NCBI GenBank assembly: GCA_022402465.1 | Contig: JAKRSH010000007.1 | Coordinates: 272,923-336,922, forward strand | Reading direction: 5' to 3' | Origin: Leptospiraceae bacterium | GTDB lineage: Bacteria; Spirochaetota; Leptospiria; Leptospirales; Leptospiraceae | DNA: 64,000 nt | In this document: positions 1-9,374 of the stretch, piece by piece | How the letters are laid out: each line of letters opens with the position of its first letter | How positions within the stretch are numbered: position 1 is the stretch's first letter | Made by a program: the position numbers and the translations under genes | Notes under the pieces: model-generated | What the model saw: the letters and a program-made list of their open reading frames with translations, nothing else | Told to the model about the DNA's origin: nothing | The model's database searches: none

Positions 1-2
1 AA

Positions 3-1823
3 CTCATAGTTCCTGAATTTAATTTTGGAGCTATGGAGAATGTGGCGGCTGTAACCTTTACAGAAAGATTGCTCTCCAGAGGAACTGTAACTCGAAGAGC
101 CAAAGAAAAAATTGCTAATGTGATTCTTCATGAAATGGCGCATATGTGGTTCGGTAATCTTGTAACAATGAAATGGTGGGATGGTCTTTGGTTGAATGAA
201 AGTTTTGCAACTTACATGGCAGCTAAAGCTCAATATGAAGCAACAGAGTTTAAAGAAGCATGGGAAACTTTTTATACAGGAATGAAAGCTTGGGCTTATT
301 CCTCTGATCGTTCTTCTACTACACATCCAATTCAGGCTAAAATAAATGATACAGAAGAAGCATTTGTAAATTTTGATGGAATCACTTATGGCAAAGGTGC
401 TTCCGTTCTAAAACAATTAGAGTATTTTGTTGGAGATAAAAATTTCCAAGCTGGAGTATCTGCTTATTTAAAGAAATATTCCTATTCCAATGCAAAGTTG
501 AGCGATTTTTTATTTTCGATAGAAGAATCATCTAAAAAAGACTTAGCACATTGGTCGAAAGAATGGCTTGAGAAAGAAGGCACCAATACTCTTTCTTACA
601 AACAAAATTGCAAGGCCAATCAACTCCAATCTATTGAATTGCACCAAGGCAACGGACCTACCTCAAATATTTTAAGATCGCATAGAACTAAACTTGCCTT
701 CATTCATTTCAAAGAATCTAAACCAGAGATCTATAAGATTGTTGATGCTGAATATAGAGGATCGCTGACAAAATTAGAGTTTCAAAATTCTGAGAACATT
801 GCCTGTCCCGACTTTATCTTTTTGAACTATGGAGATTATGATTTTGTTCGCAGTGAAATTCAAAAAGAATTTCTAAAAGAATCAAACTTAAATACATTAA
901 AATTAATTTTATCAGATTACGGAGACCTACTTCAGTCTCTCATGCTTTGGCGCAATCTCTTTGAAGAAGTTAAAGATGGTAATTTGAAACTAAAAGACTA
1001 TAATGCTTTAGCAATGGAGGAATTGCCAAAAGATCCAAGAGATTTAATTTTGGAATCTAATCTAGGCCATATTACTTCAGGTAATTATATCTCCTACCAT
1101 TCCTTTTTATATTTTAAACATATACCCGAAAGAGATAAGCTACTTTCTGATTTAGAGAATTTTATTTGGGCGAATATGGCTAACTCTAAGAGCAATAGTG
1201 ATCGCAAAAGATTTTGGTTTCAAAATTATATTTCCGTAGGTTCATCTAAAGAATTCCACACTCGTTCAGCGAATATCCTTGAAAACCGAGAACTAGTCGC
1301 TGGCTTAACCATTGACCAAGATTTGAGATGGTCGCTTCTTAAGAAAATCTGTTCCTTTCATTATGATGACAAACTTACGAAGAAATTATTAAATAATGAA
1401 TTGAAGAGAGACAAATCAAAGTTTGGCTCTGATAATGCACTTGCTTGTGAAGCCGCCCATCCTGATCCAGTAACTAAAAGTAAATGGATGTCCATTTTAG
1501 TTGCTCCAACTAAAGAATATTCTGCAGCAACTTTACGAACTGTTATGTATACCATCTTTCCAATTCATCAGAAGAATTTACAGATTCCTTTTGTGGAATT
1601 TTTCTACAACAATGTTGAAAACAATAAAATTGGTGGAGATGAAAACTATCTCGAAACTTATTCTGAAATGATGGCTCCCCAATTCTGTACGGAAGAGAAT
1701 AAACATATTTTAAAGAAATTTCTTTCACACTCTAAAAAAATTCCTGCCACCGTTAGAAAAAATTTAGAATTAAATCTAGAGGCTGAGGAAGATTGTGTAT
1801 TGGTTCGGAAATCGGATATCTAG
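3..1823 (+). CDS. M1 family zinc aminopeptidase (partial, N-terminus outside window)
   Basis: The open frame enters from the left edge, so the true start lies outside. The first visible residues lead into the GAMEN exopeptidase motif (bases 27-41). The zinc site HExxH (HEMAH, His at 129-131) is followed 18 residues later by the third ligand in NESFA (Glu at 198-200). A later GITYGKGA stretch supplies the conserved Tyr region of gluzincin aminopeptidases. The rest of the roughly 607 visible residues match the helical C-terminal part of PepN/ERAP-type enzymes. It should remove N-terminal amino acids from peptides; cytoplasmic or exported location cannot be judged without the N-terminus. The stop codon overlaps the end of the convergent lipid kinase gene by 4 bases. 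Confidence 0.93.
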   Translation, partial: LIVPEFNFGAMENVAAVTFTERLLSRGTVTRRAKEKIANVILHEMAHMWFGNLVTMKWWDGLWLNESFATYMAAKAQYEATEFKEAWETFYTGMKAWAYSSDRSSTTHPIQAKINDTEEAFVNFDGITYGKGASVLKQLEYFVGDKNFQAGVSAYLKKYSYSNAKLSDFLFSIEESSKKDLAHWSKEWLEKEGTNTLSYKQNCKANQLQSIELHQGNGPTSNILRSHRTKLAFIHFKESKPEIYKIVDAEYRGSLTKLEFQNSENIACPDFIFLNYGDYDFVRSEIQKEFLKESNLNTLKLILSDYGDLLQSLMLWRNLFEEVKDGNLKLKDYNALAMEELPKDPRDLILESNLGHITSGNYISYHSFLYFKHIPERDKLLSDLENFIWANMANSKSNSDRKRFWFQNYISVGSSKEFHTRSANILENRELVAGLTIDQDLRWSLLKKICSFHYDDKLTKKLLNNELKRDKSKFGSDNALACEAAHPDPVTKSKWMSILVAPTKEYSAATLRTVMYTIFPIHQKNLQIPFVEFFYNNVENNKIGGDENYLETYSEMMAPQFCTEENKHILKKFLSHSKKIPATVRKNLELNLEAEEDCVLVRKSDI

Positions 1824-2743
1824 ACTAAGAAAGAAACAGCGCTTGGCAATACTTCAATTGTCATGGGAATCTTTCCAATATCCTCTCCATCGCAATCAAT
1901 GATTGCTGCGTTGTCAGCTTGCAAGGGTATGATTTCAATTTTCTTACACCTATAGGATTCAACTTTCGGAGAATTCGTTATTGTTCCGTTATAGAACTTT
2001 TTAGAATAAAATACTTTCTGAAACAAATTCCAGTCTCCTATAACAACAGCATCTAGATATCCATCACTTAATTCAGAATTCGGAGACACTCTCATTCCTC
2101 CGCCAAAATATTGACCATTGCAAATCGCAAGAGAAGTTACTTTTCTCTCTAACCATTCTCCGCCATCCATTCTAAACTTAAGAGGTTTGTTTTGGTAGCT
2201 AAGAATATTTGCTATACTACCTAAATAATAAGAAAATCCTCCAAACTTCTTGGATGATTTATTTACAGTTTGAACAACAGCTCCTGCCATTCCGCAACCA
2301 ATAATATTTATGAAATAGCGAGTTAAATTCTCAGCTGTGCTTTCTGATTTGTATCGCACGAATCCTACATCTGTTTTTCGTATTTTACCATTTTTGATTT
2401 TATCCAAGGCTAGATTTAAATCACCAGGTACCCCGAGACTTCTAGAGAAATCTCCTCCTGTTCCTAAATTTAAGACCACAATCGAAACAGATGTTTTCTT
2501 TGATTTAATAATTCCATCCACAACTTCGGAGATAGTTCCATCTCCACCAATAATCACTAAGACTTCGATTCCTTTCTTACAAAGATCCAAGGCTACATCA
2601 CTTCCATGACCTTTGGCATTTGTAAAAGTGACTTGGATTTTTCCAATTTTATCTTCAATTCGTTTAAGCAAATCTTCCCAATTTTTACCAACGCTTCCGC
2701 CACCTGAATTTGGATTTACAATAAAGTGAATTTTTTTGCTCAT
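1820..2743 (-). CDS. diacylglycerol kinase / YegS-like lipid kinase family protein
   Basis: A protein of 307 residues when begun at the ATG at 2743; a TTG 12 bases upstream is also in frame. It has the DAGK catalytic-domain layout: an N-terminal strand ending in NPNSGGG (residues 10-16), the nucleotide-binding GGDGT (66-70), and a NLGTGGDFSR segment where this family carries GTGNDFAR. The C-terminal half is the beta-rich domain typical of DgkB/YegS/sphingosine-kinase-like proteins. It probably phosphorylates a lipid such as diacylglycerol with ATP at the inner face of the membrane. The substrate cannot be told from sequence. It is convergent with the aminopeptidase and divergent from the next gene. 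Confidence 0.88.
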   Translation of the reverse strand: MSKKIHFIVNPNSGGGSVGKNWEDLLKRIEDKIGKIQVTFTNAKGHGSDVALDLCKKGIEVLVIIGGDGTISEVVDGIIKSKKTSVSIVVLNLGTGGDFSRSLGVPGDLNLALDKIKNGKIRKTDVGFVRYKSESTAENLTRYFINIIGCGMAGAVVQTVNKSSKKFGGFSYYLGSIANILSYQNKPLKFRMDGGEWLERKVTSLAICNGQYFGGGMRVSPNSELSDGYLDAVVIGDWNLFQKVFYSKKFYNGTITNSPKVESYRCKKIEIIPLQADNAAIIDCDGEDIGKIPMTIEVLPSAVSFLV

Positions 2744-2811
2744 AGAAATTACCAAACCAAAGAGAAAAAAACAAGTAAACTATAAAATAAAAAAGAAATC
2801 ATAAATAAAAA

Positions 2812-3735
2812 ATGTTTTTCAATTTTTTGACAAAGTTTTATTCTTTGGTTCCAAGCATGATTTATCCCAATAAGAAGAATCCTATACCTGAGAAGATAAC
2901 TATACGAAAACCACTTTCGCAAATTACAGAGCAGGTACCAATTCATTGGCTAGATGGAAATATAGTAAAGACTCATGTTGCTAATGCATTATCGATTATC
3001 TTTAAAAATGAAGAAGAATACTTTATTAAAATAGTAAGAAAATTCATTCCTAAATTGAAAAACGCAAAACTTAAGAAAGAAATTATTTCCTTTATTGGTC
3101 AAGAGCAACAACATTGTGATTTTCATTCTGATTTTTGTAATAAACTTACAGACCAAGGTTTTGATTTTCAATTTCTATCTTTTAATATTAAGAATTTTAT
3201 TTATGGCTCCATGGATGCCTTTCTATCAGATGAATTGAATCTTGCTATTGCTTCTGGATTAGAACACTATAATAAATCTACAGCTGAACTTTCATTACGT
3301 GAAAAAGTATTTAGCAATTCAGATGCTATCTTAAAAGAGTTATTTGAATGGCATTTAGCCGAAGAGCTAGAACATTCTAATGTAGTCTTCGATTTACTAA
3401 GGGAAATTGATTCAAATTATTGGCTACGTATTGAAGGATTCTTTATTGCAACCTTAGTACGGAATCTTACTCTAACTTTTACTACTGCTAATTTAGTAGT
3501 TCAAGATGACCTCAGGCAGTTCCTTAGAATTTGGAAAGAAGGTAAAGATTTTTTCTTTACAAAGGATCAAATATTATACAAGTTATTTTTATATATTGTT
3601 GATTATGCAAAACCTGACTTTCACCCTTCCCAACATAATATGACTGATATTATTTCAGAAATTTTTAAGAATCGCAATTTTGAAATATTTTTCTCTAAAA
3701 AACCAGCCAATCAAACAGAACAAACAGTAAACTAA
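2812..3735 (+). CDS. predicted metal-dependent hydrolase (COG3687/PF10118-like)
   Basis: 307 residues, no signal peptide. The central part looks like a helical, ferritin-like metal site: GQEQQHCDFH near residues 101-110 and EWHLAEELEHSNVVFD in the second half, giving paired E/H ligand motifs. The IHWLDGN opening segment is typical of the predicted metal-dependent hydrolase family PF10118. No reaction is established for this family. The ATG at 2812 has no clear ribosome-binding site; an internal ATG at 2857 is an alternative. The alpha/beta hydrolase begins one base after its stop, so the two are probably co-transcribed. Confidence 0.75.
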   Translation: MFFNFLTKFYSLVPSMIYPNKKNPIPEKITIRKPLSQITEQVPIHWLDGNIVKTHVANALSIIFKNEEEYFIKIVRKFIPKLKNAKLKKEIISFIGQEQQHCDFHSDFCNKLTDQGFDFQFLSFNIKNFIYGSMDAFLSDELNLAIASGLEHYNKSTAELSLREKVFSNSDAILKELFEWHLAEELEHSNVVFDLLREIDSNYWLRIEGFFIATLVRNLTLTFTTANLVVQDDLRQFLRIWKEGKDFFFTKDQILYKLFLYIVDYAKPDFHPSQHNMTDIISEIFKNRNFEIFFSKKPANQTEQTVN

Positions 3736-3736
3736 A

Positions 3737-4645
3737 GTGAATAAAGAAACACTACTCAATACCGAACCCGACTTAAAAATTTACTTAAAATATTCTCAGC
3801 CAGAAAAAGAGAAATTAATTTTATTTTTACATGGTTACCCAGATACACATCGTACTTGGGATGTGTTAATGGAAGAATTAAAACCTAATTACCAAGTTGC
3901 CGCAATCGATATGAGGGGTGCAGGAAGTTCATCAAGACCTGAATCAAGAAAATCATTTAATATTAGAAGAATATTCAAAGATATTGAAGTCGCAATCGAA
4001 TACTTAGATCCAAAAAAGGAAAAATCAATTCACCTAGTAGGTCATGATTGGGGCTCTTTGATTGGTTGGTGTTTTGCTGCTGATCCTATATGCTCAGGTC
4101 ATATTAGCACTTATACTGGGATAGCAGGACCTCATCCATCCTTAGCATTGAAGCAGATGCAATCCTATGCAAATCGTGGAATTTTTTCTTGGAATATAGA
4201 TGAAATAATGCGTTTCTTTAAACAAGGAACAATGTCTTGGTACTTTCTTTTCTACCAAATTCCTATTCTTCCTGAGTTAAGTTGGACTTTAGGCTCCGTA
4301 CCTTTTTGGCACACGATGTTAGAAGCAGGAGGAGTTCCTAAGTCAGATCCAATGTGGGATTATTCTCCCAAAGAAATTCTACGATCTTCCATTGGCCCTA
4401 TTCAACTACACCGGGAGCTTATGCAGGGTGCGGAGATTCCGCTTCCTAACAAGATAGAAACTCCCTGTCACGCTATTATCCCTATAAATGATTTTGCAAT
4501 CACTCCTGAGATTTATGAAAATCTATCGGATCATGTTGTCCATTTCCGGAAAAATTTTATGGATGCAAATCATTGGGTTCACCGTGAAAAGCCTAAAGAA
4601 GTTGCCCACTTAATTGACGATTTCATTAATACTTTTGATACATAG
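3737..4645 (+). CDS. alpha/beta hydrolase (epoxide hydrolase / haloalkane dehalogenase-like)
   Basis: 302 residues from a GTG start one base after the previous stop. It shows the alpha/beta-hydrolase fold order: HGYPDTHRTW at residues 32-41 (oxyanion HG), DMRGAGSS at 58-65, and the nucleophile elbow GHDWGS at 102-107. The nucleophile is Asp104 rather than Ser, the hallmark of epoxide hydrolases and haloalkane dehalogenases. The catalytic His lies in ANHWVHRE near residue 280. It is predicted to be a cytoplasmic hydrolase of epoxides or related small molecules; the substrate is unknown. The pairing with the preceding predicted hydrolase may reflect a shared catabolic or detoxifying role (inference). 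Confidence 0.87.
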   Translation: MNKETLLNTEPDLKIYLKYSQPEKEKLILFLHGYPDTHRTWDVLMEELKPNYQVAAIDMRGAGSSSRPESRKSFNIRRIFKDIEVAIEYLDPKKEKSIHLVGHDWGSLIGWCFAADPICSGHISTYTGIAGPHPSLALKQMQSYANRGIFSWNIDEIMRFFKQGTMSWYFLFYQIPILPELSWTLGSVPFWHTMLEAGGVPKSDPMWDYSPKEILRSSIGPIQLHRELMQGAEIPLPNKIETPCHAIIPINDFAITPEIYENLSDHVVHFRKNFMDANHWVHREKPKEVAHLIDDFINTFDT

Positions 4646-4662
4646 AAGCAAGAATTTAGTTT

Positions 4663-5721
4663 TTATTTAGCAGAAGCTAAACGAGATGCTCTATCCTCTT
4701 CTAATAATGCTTCGATAAGTTCATCCATATCACCTTCCATGATGGAACTTAAATTGTGACTTGTGAATCCTATCCTATGATCTGTGCATCTTCCTTGTGG
4801 AAAATTGTAGGTTCTAATTCTTTCGGATCTATCGCCTGATCCTATCATTTGCTTTTTGATTGCATCACTCGATGCTTTTGCTTCTTGCATCTGTTGGTCT
4901 AAGATTCTAGCTCTAAGGATTCTCATTGCCTTATCGCGGTTCTTGATTTGAGATTTTTCGTCCTGACAACTAACAACAATACCTGTAGGAATGTGTGTCA
5001 ATCGAACAGCAGAGTCAGTTGTGTTTACGTGCTGTCCTCCCGACCCAGAAGAGCGGAACACATCAACTCTAATGTCAGACTCTTTAATTTCAATTTCCTT
5101 TTCTTCCGCTTCTGGTAGAACTGCAACAGTTACAGCAGATGTGTGAATTCTTCCACCTGATTCCGTTGCAGGAATTCTCTGTACTCTATGCGTTCCACTT
5201 TCAAATTTGAAAATATCATAGGCTCTTTCATCTTCTATAGAAAATACAATTTCTTTAAAACCACCAATCCCTGTAGGACTAGAATCTATCAACTCAGTTC
5301 TGAGACCACATTTGTCAGAATACTTGTTGTACATTCGAAAAAGATCTGCACAGAATAATCCTGATTCATCTCCCCCAGTGCCTGCTCTAATTTCTACTAG
5401 GATGTTTTTTCCAGAATTAGGATCGGGAGGAAGCATCATAACTTCTAACTCTTTAGAAAGAACCTCTAATTTCTTTTCCCCATCTTCAATCTCTGATTTA
5501 AGCATTTGGTGCATATCTTCATCTTTTTCATTTGGTAAAAGAGCTTTTGCATCGGAAATATCTTTGGAAATAGTAAGGTACTCTTGTGCTTTTGTATATA
5601 CGGGCGTTAGTCGTGATCTTTCTTTATAAATTTCTTTTAGCTTGTTTGGATCACTGACTGAGGAAAGTTCATCATCCAGACGAAGGTATTTTTCTTGAAT
5701 TTTTTTGAGTCTATCTACCAT
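4663..5721 (-). CDS. prfA: peptide chain release factor 1
   Basis: 352 residues, the normal length for RF1. The peptidyl-tRNA hydrolysis motif GGQ is at residues 228-230 inside [15 protein letters not shown]. The stop-codon-recognition tripeptide is PAT at 184-186 (RIPATESGG), which matches RF1 rather than RF2 (SPF). It terminates translation at UAA and UAG on the ribosome. The usual partner prmC/hemK is not adjacent. The ATG start (5719-5721) shares the four bases CATG with the start of the divergent EcsC-like gene, so the upstream signals of each gene must lie inside the other coding region. Confidence 0.97.
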   Translation of the reverse strand: MVDRLKKIQEKYLRLDDELSSVSDPNKLKEIYKERSRLTPVYTKAQEYLTISKDISDAKALLPNEKDEDMHQMLKSEIEDGEKKLEVLSKELEVMMLPPDPNSGKNILVEIRAGTGGDESGLFCADLFRMYNKYSDKCGLRTELIDSSPTGIGGFKEIVFSIEDERAYDIFKFESGTHRVQRIPATESGGRIHTSAVTVAVLPEAEEKEIEIKESDIRVDVFRSSGSGGQHVNTTDSAVRLTHIPTGIVVSCQDEKSQIKNRDKAMRILRARILDQQMQEAKASSDAIKKQMIGSGDRSERIRTYNFPQGRCTDHRIGFTSHNLSSIMEGDMDELIEALLEEDRASRLASAK

Positions 5722-6394
5722 GTATAAGGAAAGACTAGAAAGAGACCGTTTTTTGCAAAATCAAAATTCATCCATTAATCTCCCTGAAAAATCCAATGAG
5801 TTGGATATTTTCCTCCAAAAGCTTGTAGAAATGCTCTCAGGCATCCAAGAATACAATAGCCCATATTCTAAAATTACAGAAAATCCTGAGCTAGTAGTAG
5901 ATGAAATTATTAAGAATTGTGCATGGAAGGCTAGTACAATCAGTGCAACTTGTTCCTTACCAGGTGGTGTATTCGGTTTTTTTACCTTACTTCCTGAGTT
6001 GGTTATGATTTTTAGAATCCAAGGCATGATGATCAAAGATATAGCCAGTGTTTATGGTAAAGAAGCACAATTAAACCGAGAGCTTTTGCTTTTTTGTTTA
6101 TTTAAACATGGAGGAGCTCATCTATTTCGTAAATTTATTGAAGAGACAGGGGTTAAAATTTTAATCCGACCAACAACAGTGCGTGCTTTCCAAGCCTTAT
6201 TGCAAAAAGTTGGATTAGATATTTCAAAAAGAGTTCTTAGAAAAAATTTTACTCGTTGGGTTCCCTTTGCTGGTGCCGCTATAACAGGAACTTTTGCTTT
6301 TTTTGATACTAAGGCAGTTGGTAAGAATACCAAGGAAGTTTTTACAAAAGAAATTGAATTTCTAAATAGTAAAGAAGTCGCCATTGAAGAATAA
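5720..6394 (+). CDS. EcsC-like protein of unknown function
   Basis: 224 residues from the ATG at 5720; a TTG at 5705 is also in frame but lies inside prfA. The middle holds a Gly/hydrophobic stretch ending in [12 protein letters not shown] and then DIASVYGK, which resembles the EcsC family. That family is often found beside membrane functions but has no defined biochemical role. Several hydrophobic segments (around 90-110 and 180-200) suggest membrane association. The 3' end overlaps the next gene by 11 bases, so the two are probably one transcript. The start shares CATG with prfA on the other strand. Confidence 0.6.
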   Translation: MYKERLERDRFLQNQNSSINLPEKSNELDIFLQKLVEMLSGIQEYNSPYSKITENPELVVDEIIKNCAWKASTISATCSLPGGVFGFFTLLPELVMIFRIQGMMIKDIASVYGKEAQLNRELLLFCLFKHGGAHLFRKFIEETGVKILIRPTTVRAFQALLQKVGLDISKRVLRKNFTRWVPFAGAAITGTFAFFDTKAVGKNTKEVFTKEIEFLNSKEVAIEE

Positions 6395-7523
6395 AATCCA
6401 TTTCATTTTAATTTGTTTTTATATAATCGTAACCATTTTACTTTCTTTAAATTGTAGATCGAAGCATGAAACATTTCTTGAAGAAGTAAATCAATATCTC
6501 GAAGTTCAAAAGTTTGAAAAAGCTTTAACTATCATACAAGATAAACTTGAATCAAAACGAGATTCGGATGAGGTAATTTCTCGAACAAAACCCAAAAGAG
6601 AAAGAGTCATTAGAATGTCCGAAGATCGAAATAGGATAGTTTGGTCCGAAGATGAAAAATTAATTTTTCGAGACATACCTAATCCTTTAGTTAAGACTAA
6701 AGCACTATCAGATCTTCCTTTCGATTTTAGAATTTCAACTAACGCAGAATATGCTTTAGTTTCCTTTCGATTGAAAAATACCAAAGGTTGTAGAATGAAA
6801 GCGATATCTATGTTGAATGATGATTTGGATTATGACTCAGGTGCACACATAGCCTGTAGAAATTCAGGGAGTATTTCAAAAGATGGAAAGTATATCTATT
6901 ATTTTATTGATGAAAGTTTATATAAAGAAAAAACAGAGTCACCACGCAAACCAACTAAGATTCTAGATGCTTCTAAGATCTTACCTCCTTTTAGTAAGCT
7001 TAGAAATAAATACTCCCTTGTTCCTATTGAAGATAATTTCGTACTCATGACTGGAATAGCTGGTTCGTACAATATGTACTATTTACAGACTAAATCAGAT
7101 AATCTTGAACTAATTTCAAAAGATATTCTAAGTCCCAAATTATATTATGGAAATGGGACATCCATTTTTACTATTGGTGGAAAAATCGGAATTTGGTTTT
7201 TACGAGAAGTGGAATATGGTGTTGGGAAGAAACCAAAAATCAATAAAGGTTTTTCTATTACATTAAGAGAAATAGAACCTTGGAAAACATCCAATAAAAA
7301 AGACTTTTTGTCATTCTACAATAGATCTATTTACAAATGGAGTCCAGGAACTAAAAAAGTAGAATACCCTATTCTCTGTGAGAGAGCATGGGGAGTTGCA
7401 AGAGATTATATAATCTATGAAAATAAAATAGGTGAACTTGTACTAGCTAATACTGCTTATTCTGAAGAAGATTGGGCAGTATTAGATTTATATAAAGAAG
7501 TAAAAAAACAAATAAAAGATTAA
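6384..7523 (+). CDS. putative lipoprotein of unknown function
   Basis: 379 residues from a TTG start that overlaps the EcsC-like gene by 11 bases. The N-terminus is a signal peptide with positive n-region (MKNK), a hydrophobic core and a spirochaete-type lipobox LSLNC, predicting lipidation near Cys24. A short helical, TPR-like segment (residues 30-60) follows. The remainder alternates strands and turns (ENKIGELVLAN, KDGKYIYYFI), suggesting a repeated beta structure such as an irregular propeller. I do not recognise a family. Convergent overlap of 4 bases with the following small gene. Confidence 0.72.
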   Translation: MKNKIHFILICFYIIVTILLSLNCRSKHETFLEEVNQYLEVQKFEKALTIIQDKLESKRDSDEVISRTKPKRERVIRMSEDRNRIVWSEDEKLIFRDIPNPLVKTKALSDLPFDFRISTNAEYALVSFRLKNTKGCRMKAISMLNDDLDYDSGAHIACRNSGSISKDGKYIYYFIDESLYKEKTESPRKPTKILDASKILPPFSKLRNKYSLVPIEDNFVLMTGIAGSYNMYYLQTKSDNLELISKDILSPKLYYGNGTSIFTIGGKIGIWFLREVEYGVGKKPKINKGFSITLREIEPWKTSNKKDFLSFYNRSIYKWSPGTKKVEYPILCERAWGVARDYIIYENKIGELVLANTAYSEEDWAVLDLYKEVKKQIKD

Positions 7524-7720
7524 GCTGCTTGGGATTTATCTTTTTGGGTTTCAAAAACCTTACAAGAGCTATATTTATCTGCTAAACATTTCTTAGTTAA
7601 TGTCTCAAAATCTGATTTCATTAAAACGGTTGAAGAACTCGGGCATTCATCCAACTTTTGTGTATAGAGGGGACAACGAATAAAAAATTCGTTTTTTCTT
7701 TCATCTTTCTTTTTGCCCAT
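7520..7720 (-). CDS. small four-cysteine protein of unknown function
   Basis: 66 residues, very basic and acidic at the N-terminus (MGKKKDERK), with four cysteines in CPLYTQKLDECP and KKCLADKYSSCK. These could form a small metal site or disulfides. There is no signal peptide. The ATG at 7718-7720 has no clear Shine-Dalgarno sequence. It is accepted because it fills the whole gap between two real genes with only a 4-base overlap and its cysteine spacing looks selected. Function unknown. Confidence 0.55.
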   Translation of the reverse strand: MGKKKDERKNEFFIRCPLYTQKLDECPSSSTVLMKSDFETLTKKCLADKYSSCKVFETQKDKSQAA

Positions 7721-7774
7721 GCGTTATATTCCGAAATAGTTTTTTAGTTTTGTCAATAGGTTTTCTGAAAAAAT

Positions 7775-8932
7775 TTAAAAATATAAATTCAATATTTTAG
7801 GAATTCTTTCATCTCTAGATAGAACAGGTTCGTTATTTTCTCGACTGGAGAAACTTTGGGGTATGTCTTTTATGTCCCAAATATTCCCATCCCAAAATAC
7901 CTGCAAATATACTTTTGCATTGGTTCCGACTGATCTATCTTTTAAAGAATATCGGTGCCAAGTAACTGGTTCTTGAAGTTCTAAAAGTTTATTTGACTCA
8001 TCTTGAATGCGACCCATATTTATGTTACTTGCAGGTGAGACTAATCCATCTACCTTAGATTTTGCGATTTGAGAGTAAACAGAACTATAAAAAGAGTCTA
8101 TACCAATCAATACTCCTACCTTCCAACCTGGCACTGCAATTATTAGATCTTGTTTTAATTCTCCTGGAGTTAAGAACTCTTTCTCCCAATTGCTAAGATT
8201 AATTTTTTTGATAATTTGATCAATGGCCTTTCCATTTGGCAGATAAGTTATGCTGACATTATAAAGTTTACTTTCTTTATCTCCCGCAACTAGTTCTCCT
8301 TTCACAATTTTAGGCTCAGGAAGGATAACAGATCCTGCGATTATACTTACAGAATATTCTTTTGCTAATTCAGAAAAAGTTTCATTATAAATTTTAGCCA
8401 CATCGTCTTTCTTTTCTCTAATGATAGTTTCCCATTCCAAGGAAGCTGCCGAACAATTTGTTGAATTACATTGCTTTTGAAATTCTTCAATTGCAAGCTT
8501 ATGAGAAGACTTCAATTCAGTTAAGGCATTAGAATAAGAAGATGTATAGACAGACTTATTTTCTTTGAGTAGATATAGACCAGTTCCAACATGTTCTGGC
8601 AATATAATCAATGTTTTTCGATCAATAAGGTTATCTGCTTTTGCTTTTTCAAAAATTGGTCTCAGACTATTCTTGAAATTTTCTGCTGAATAAAAATCTA
8701 AGGGAAGGAAAAAGGGCTGAATTCCAATTAAATTGCCAAGTTTACGATCAGATCCGTTTAGCATGTATTCTATAGTCTTGAATCTTTCTTCAGATTCCGA
8801 TTTATAATTTGAAAAATCTGCTTCTTGTAAAGCCGGATCAGAAGGTTTTAAAAATTGTTTTCCATAAAAAGGTAGAGAAAACAAAAAACAAAAAATTAAA
8901 ATTCGTATCCAAGGAAAATATAAATTATGCAT
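7775..8932 (-). CDS. exported carbon-nitrogen hydrolase (nitrilase)-like protein lacking the catalytic Cys
   Basis: 385 residues with an N-terminal hydrophobic signal segment (about residues 9-24). The fold markers of the nitrilase superfamily are in order: the Glu motif IILPEHVG, the Lys region [16 protein letters not shown], and the strand [10 protein letters not shown]. In active members that last strand carries Cys (ICYD); here it reads IGID, so the nucleophile is Gly. [10 protein letters not shown] matches the segment just after the active site in the family. It is therefore probably an inactive or repurposed periplasmic member. The start overlaps the Nudix gene by 8 bases as the last gene of a coupled minus-strand block. 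Confidence 0.72.
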   Translation of the reverse strand: MHNLYFPWIRILIFCFLFSLPFYGKQFLKPSDPALQEADFSNYKSESEERFKTIEYMLNGSDRKLGNLIGIQPFFLPLDFYSAENFKNSLRPIFEKAKADNLIDRKTLIILPEHVGTGLYLLKENKSVYTSSYSNALTELKSSHKLAIEEFQKQCNSTNCSAASLEWETIIREKKDDVAKIYNETFSELAKEYSVSIIAGSVILPEPKIVKGELVAGDKESKLYNVSITYLPNGKAIDQIIKKINLSNWEKEFLTPGELKQDLIIAVPGWKVGVLIGIDSFYSSVYSQIAKSKVDGLVSPASNINMGRIQDESNKLLELQEPVTWHRYSLKDRSVGTNAKVYLQVFWDGNIWDIKDIPQSFSSRENNEPVLSRDERIPKILNLYF

Positions 8933-9374
8933 ATTCTTTCAAATAGATTTGTACAGCTTCTAACATGTAATCTTCAAAAAATGATTCAGGCTGATAATTA
9001 TGAATATCAACCCATTCCATAAAATCATGTTCATCAGAAAGTACTATCTCTCCACCTTTATAAATGCCTTTATAAGCTAAAATTATGCAAGGATGATTTC
9101 CTTCGGTAACTCTATGCTTATGAATGAGGAAGGGCTTTGGTTCAATTTCATATTGAAATTTATTTCCCATTTCTTCTTCCAACTCCCGTCTTACGGAAAC
9201 TTGCCAATCATCAAAAAATTCCGTTTCATCCATTCGACCACCGGGAAGATCTCCAAAGCCAGATTTTCTATCTTTCATGACAAGAAGTGAATTTCCTTTT
9301 CGAAGAAAAACTTTTTGAGTTATTTGAAAAAAACCGTGCTTAGACAATACTCTTTCCCCATTTATCAATCTCAT
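8925..9374 (-). CDS. Nudix hydrolase
   Basis: 149 residues. The Nudix box begins GGRMDETE and ends RRELEEEMG, fitting Gx5E...REUxEExGU, with about three extra residues between the first Glu and the REL part. These enzymes hydrolyse nucleoside diphosphates linked to another moiety with Mg2+; the substrate is unknown. The N-terminus ([16 protein letters not shown]) is the usual first strand. The coding region starts 35 bases inside the 3' end of the AdoHcyase-like gene and ends overlapping the nitrilase-like gene, so expression is likely coupled to both. Confidence 0.87.
   Translation of the reverse strand: MRLINGERVLSKHGFFQITQKVFLRKGNSLLVMKDRKSGFGDLPGGRMDETEFFDDWQVSVRRELEEEMGNKFQYEIEPKPFLIHKHRVTEGNHPCIILAYKGIYKGGEIVLSDEHDFMEWVDIHNYQPESFFEDYMLEAVQIYLKEYA

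Noticed and set aside
2337..2609. Plus-strand open frame opposite the lipid kinase
   Set aside because: It lies entirely inside the DAGK-family gene in antisense and shows no domain; its length is typical of shadow frames.
5312..5629. Plus-strand 105-residue frame inside prfA
   Set aside because: Fully antisense to a strongly recognised gene and without its own start signals.
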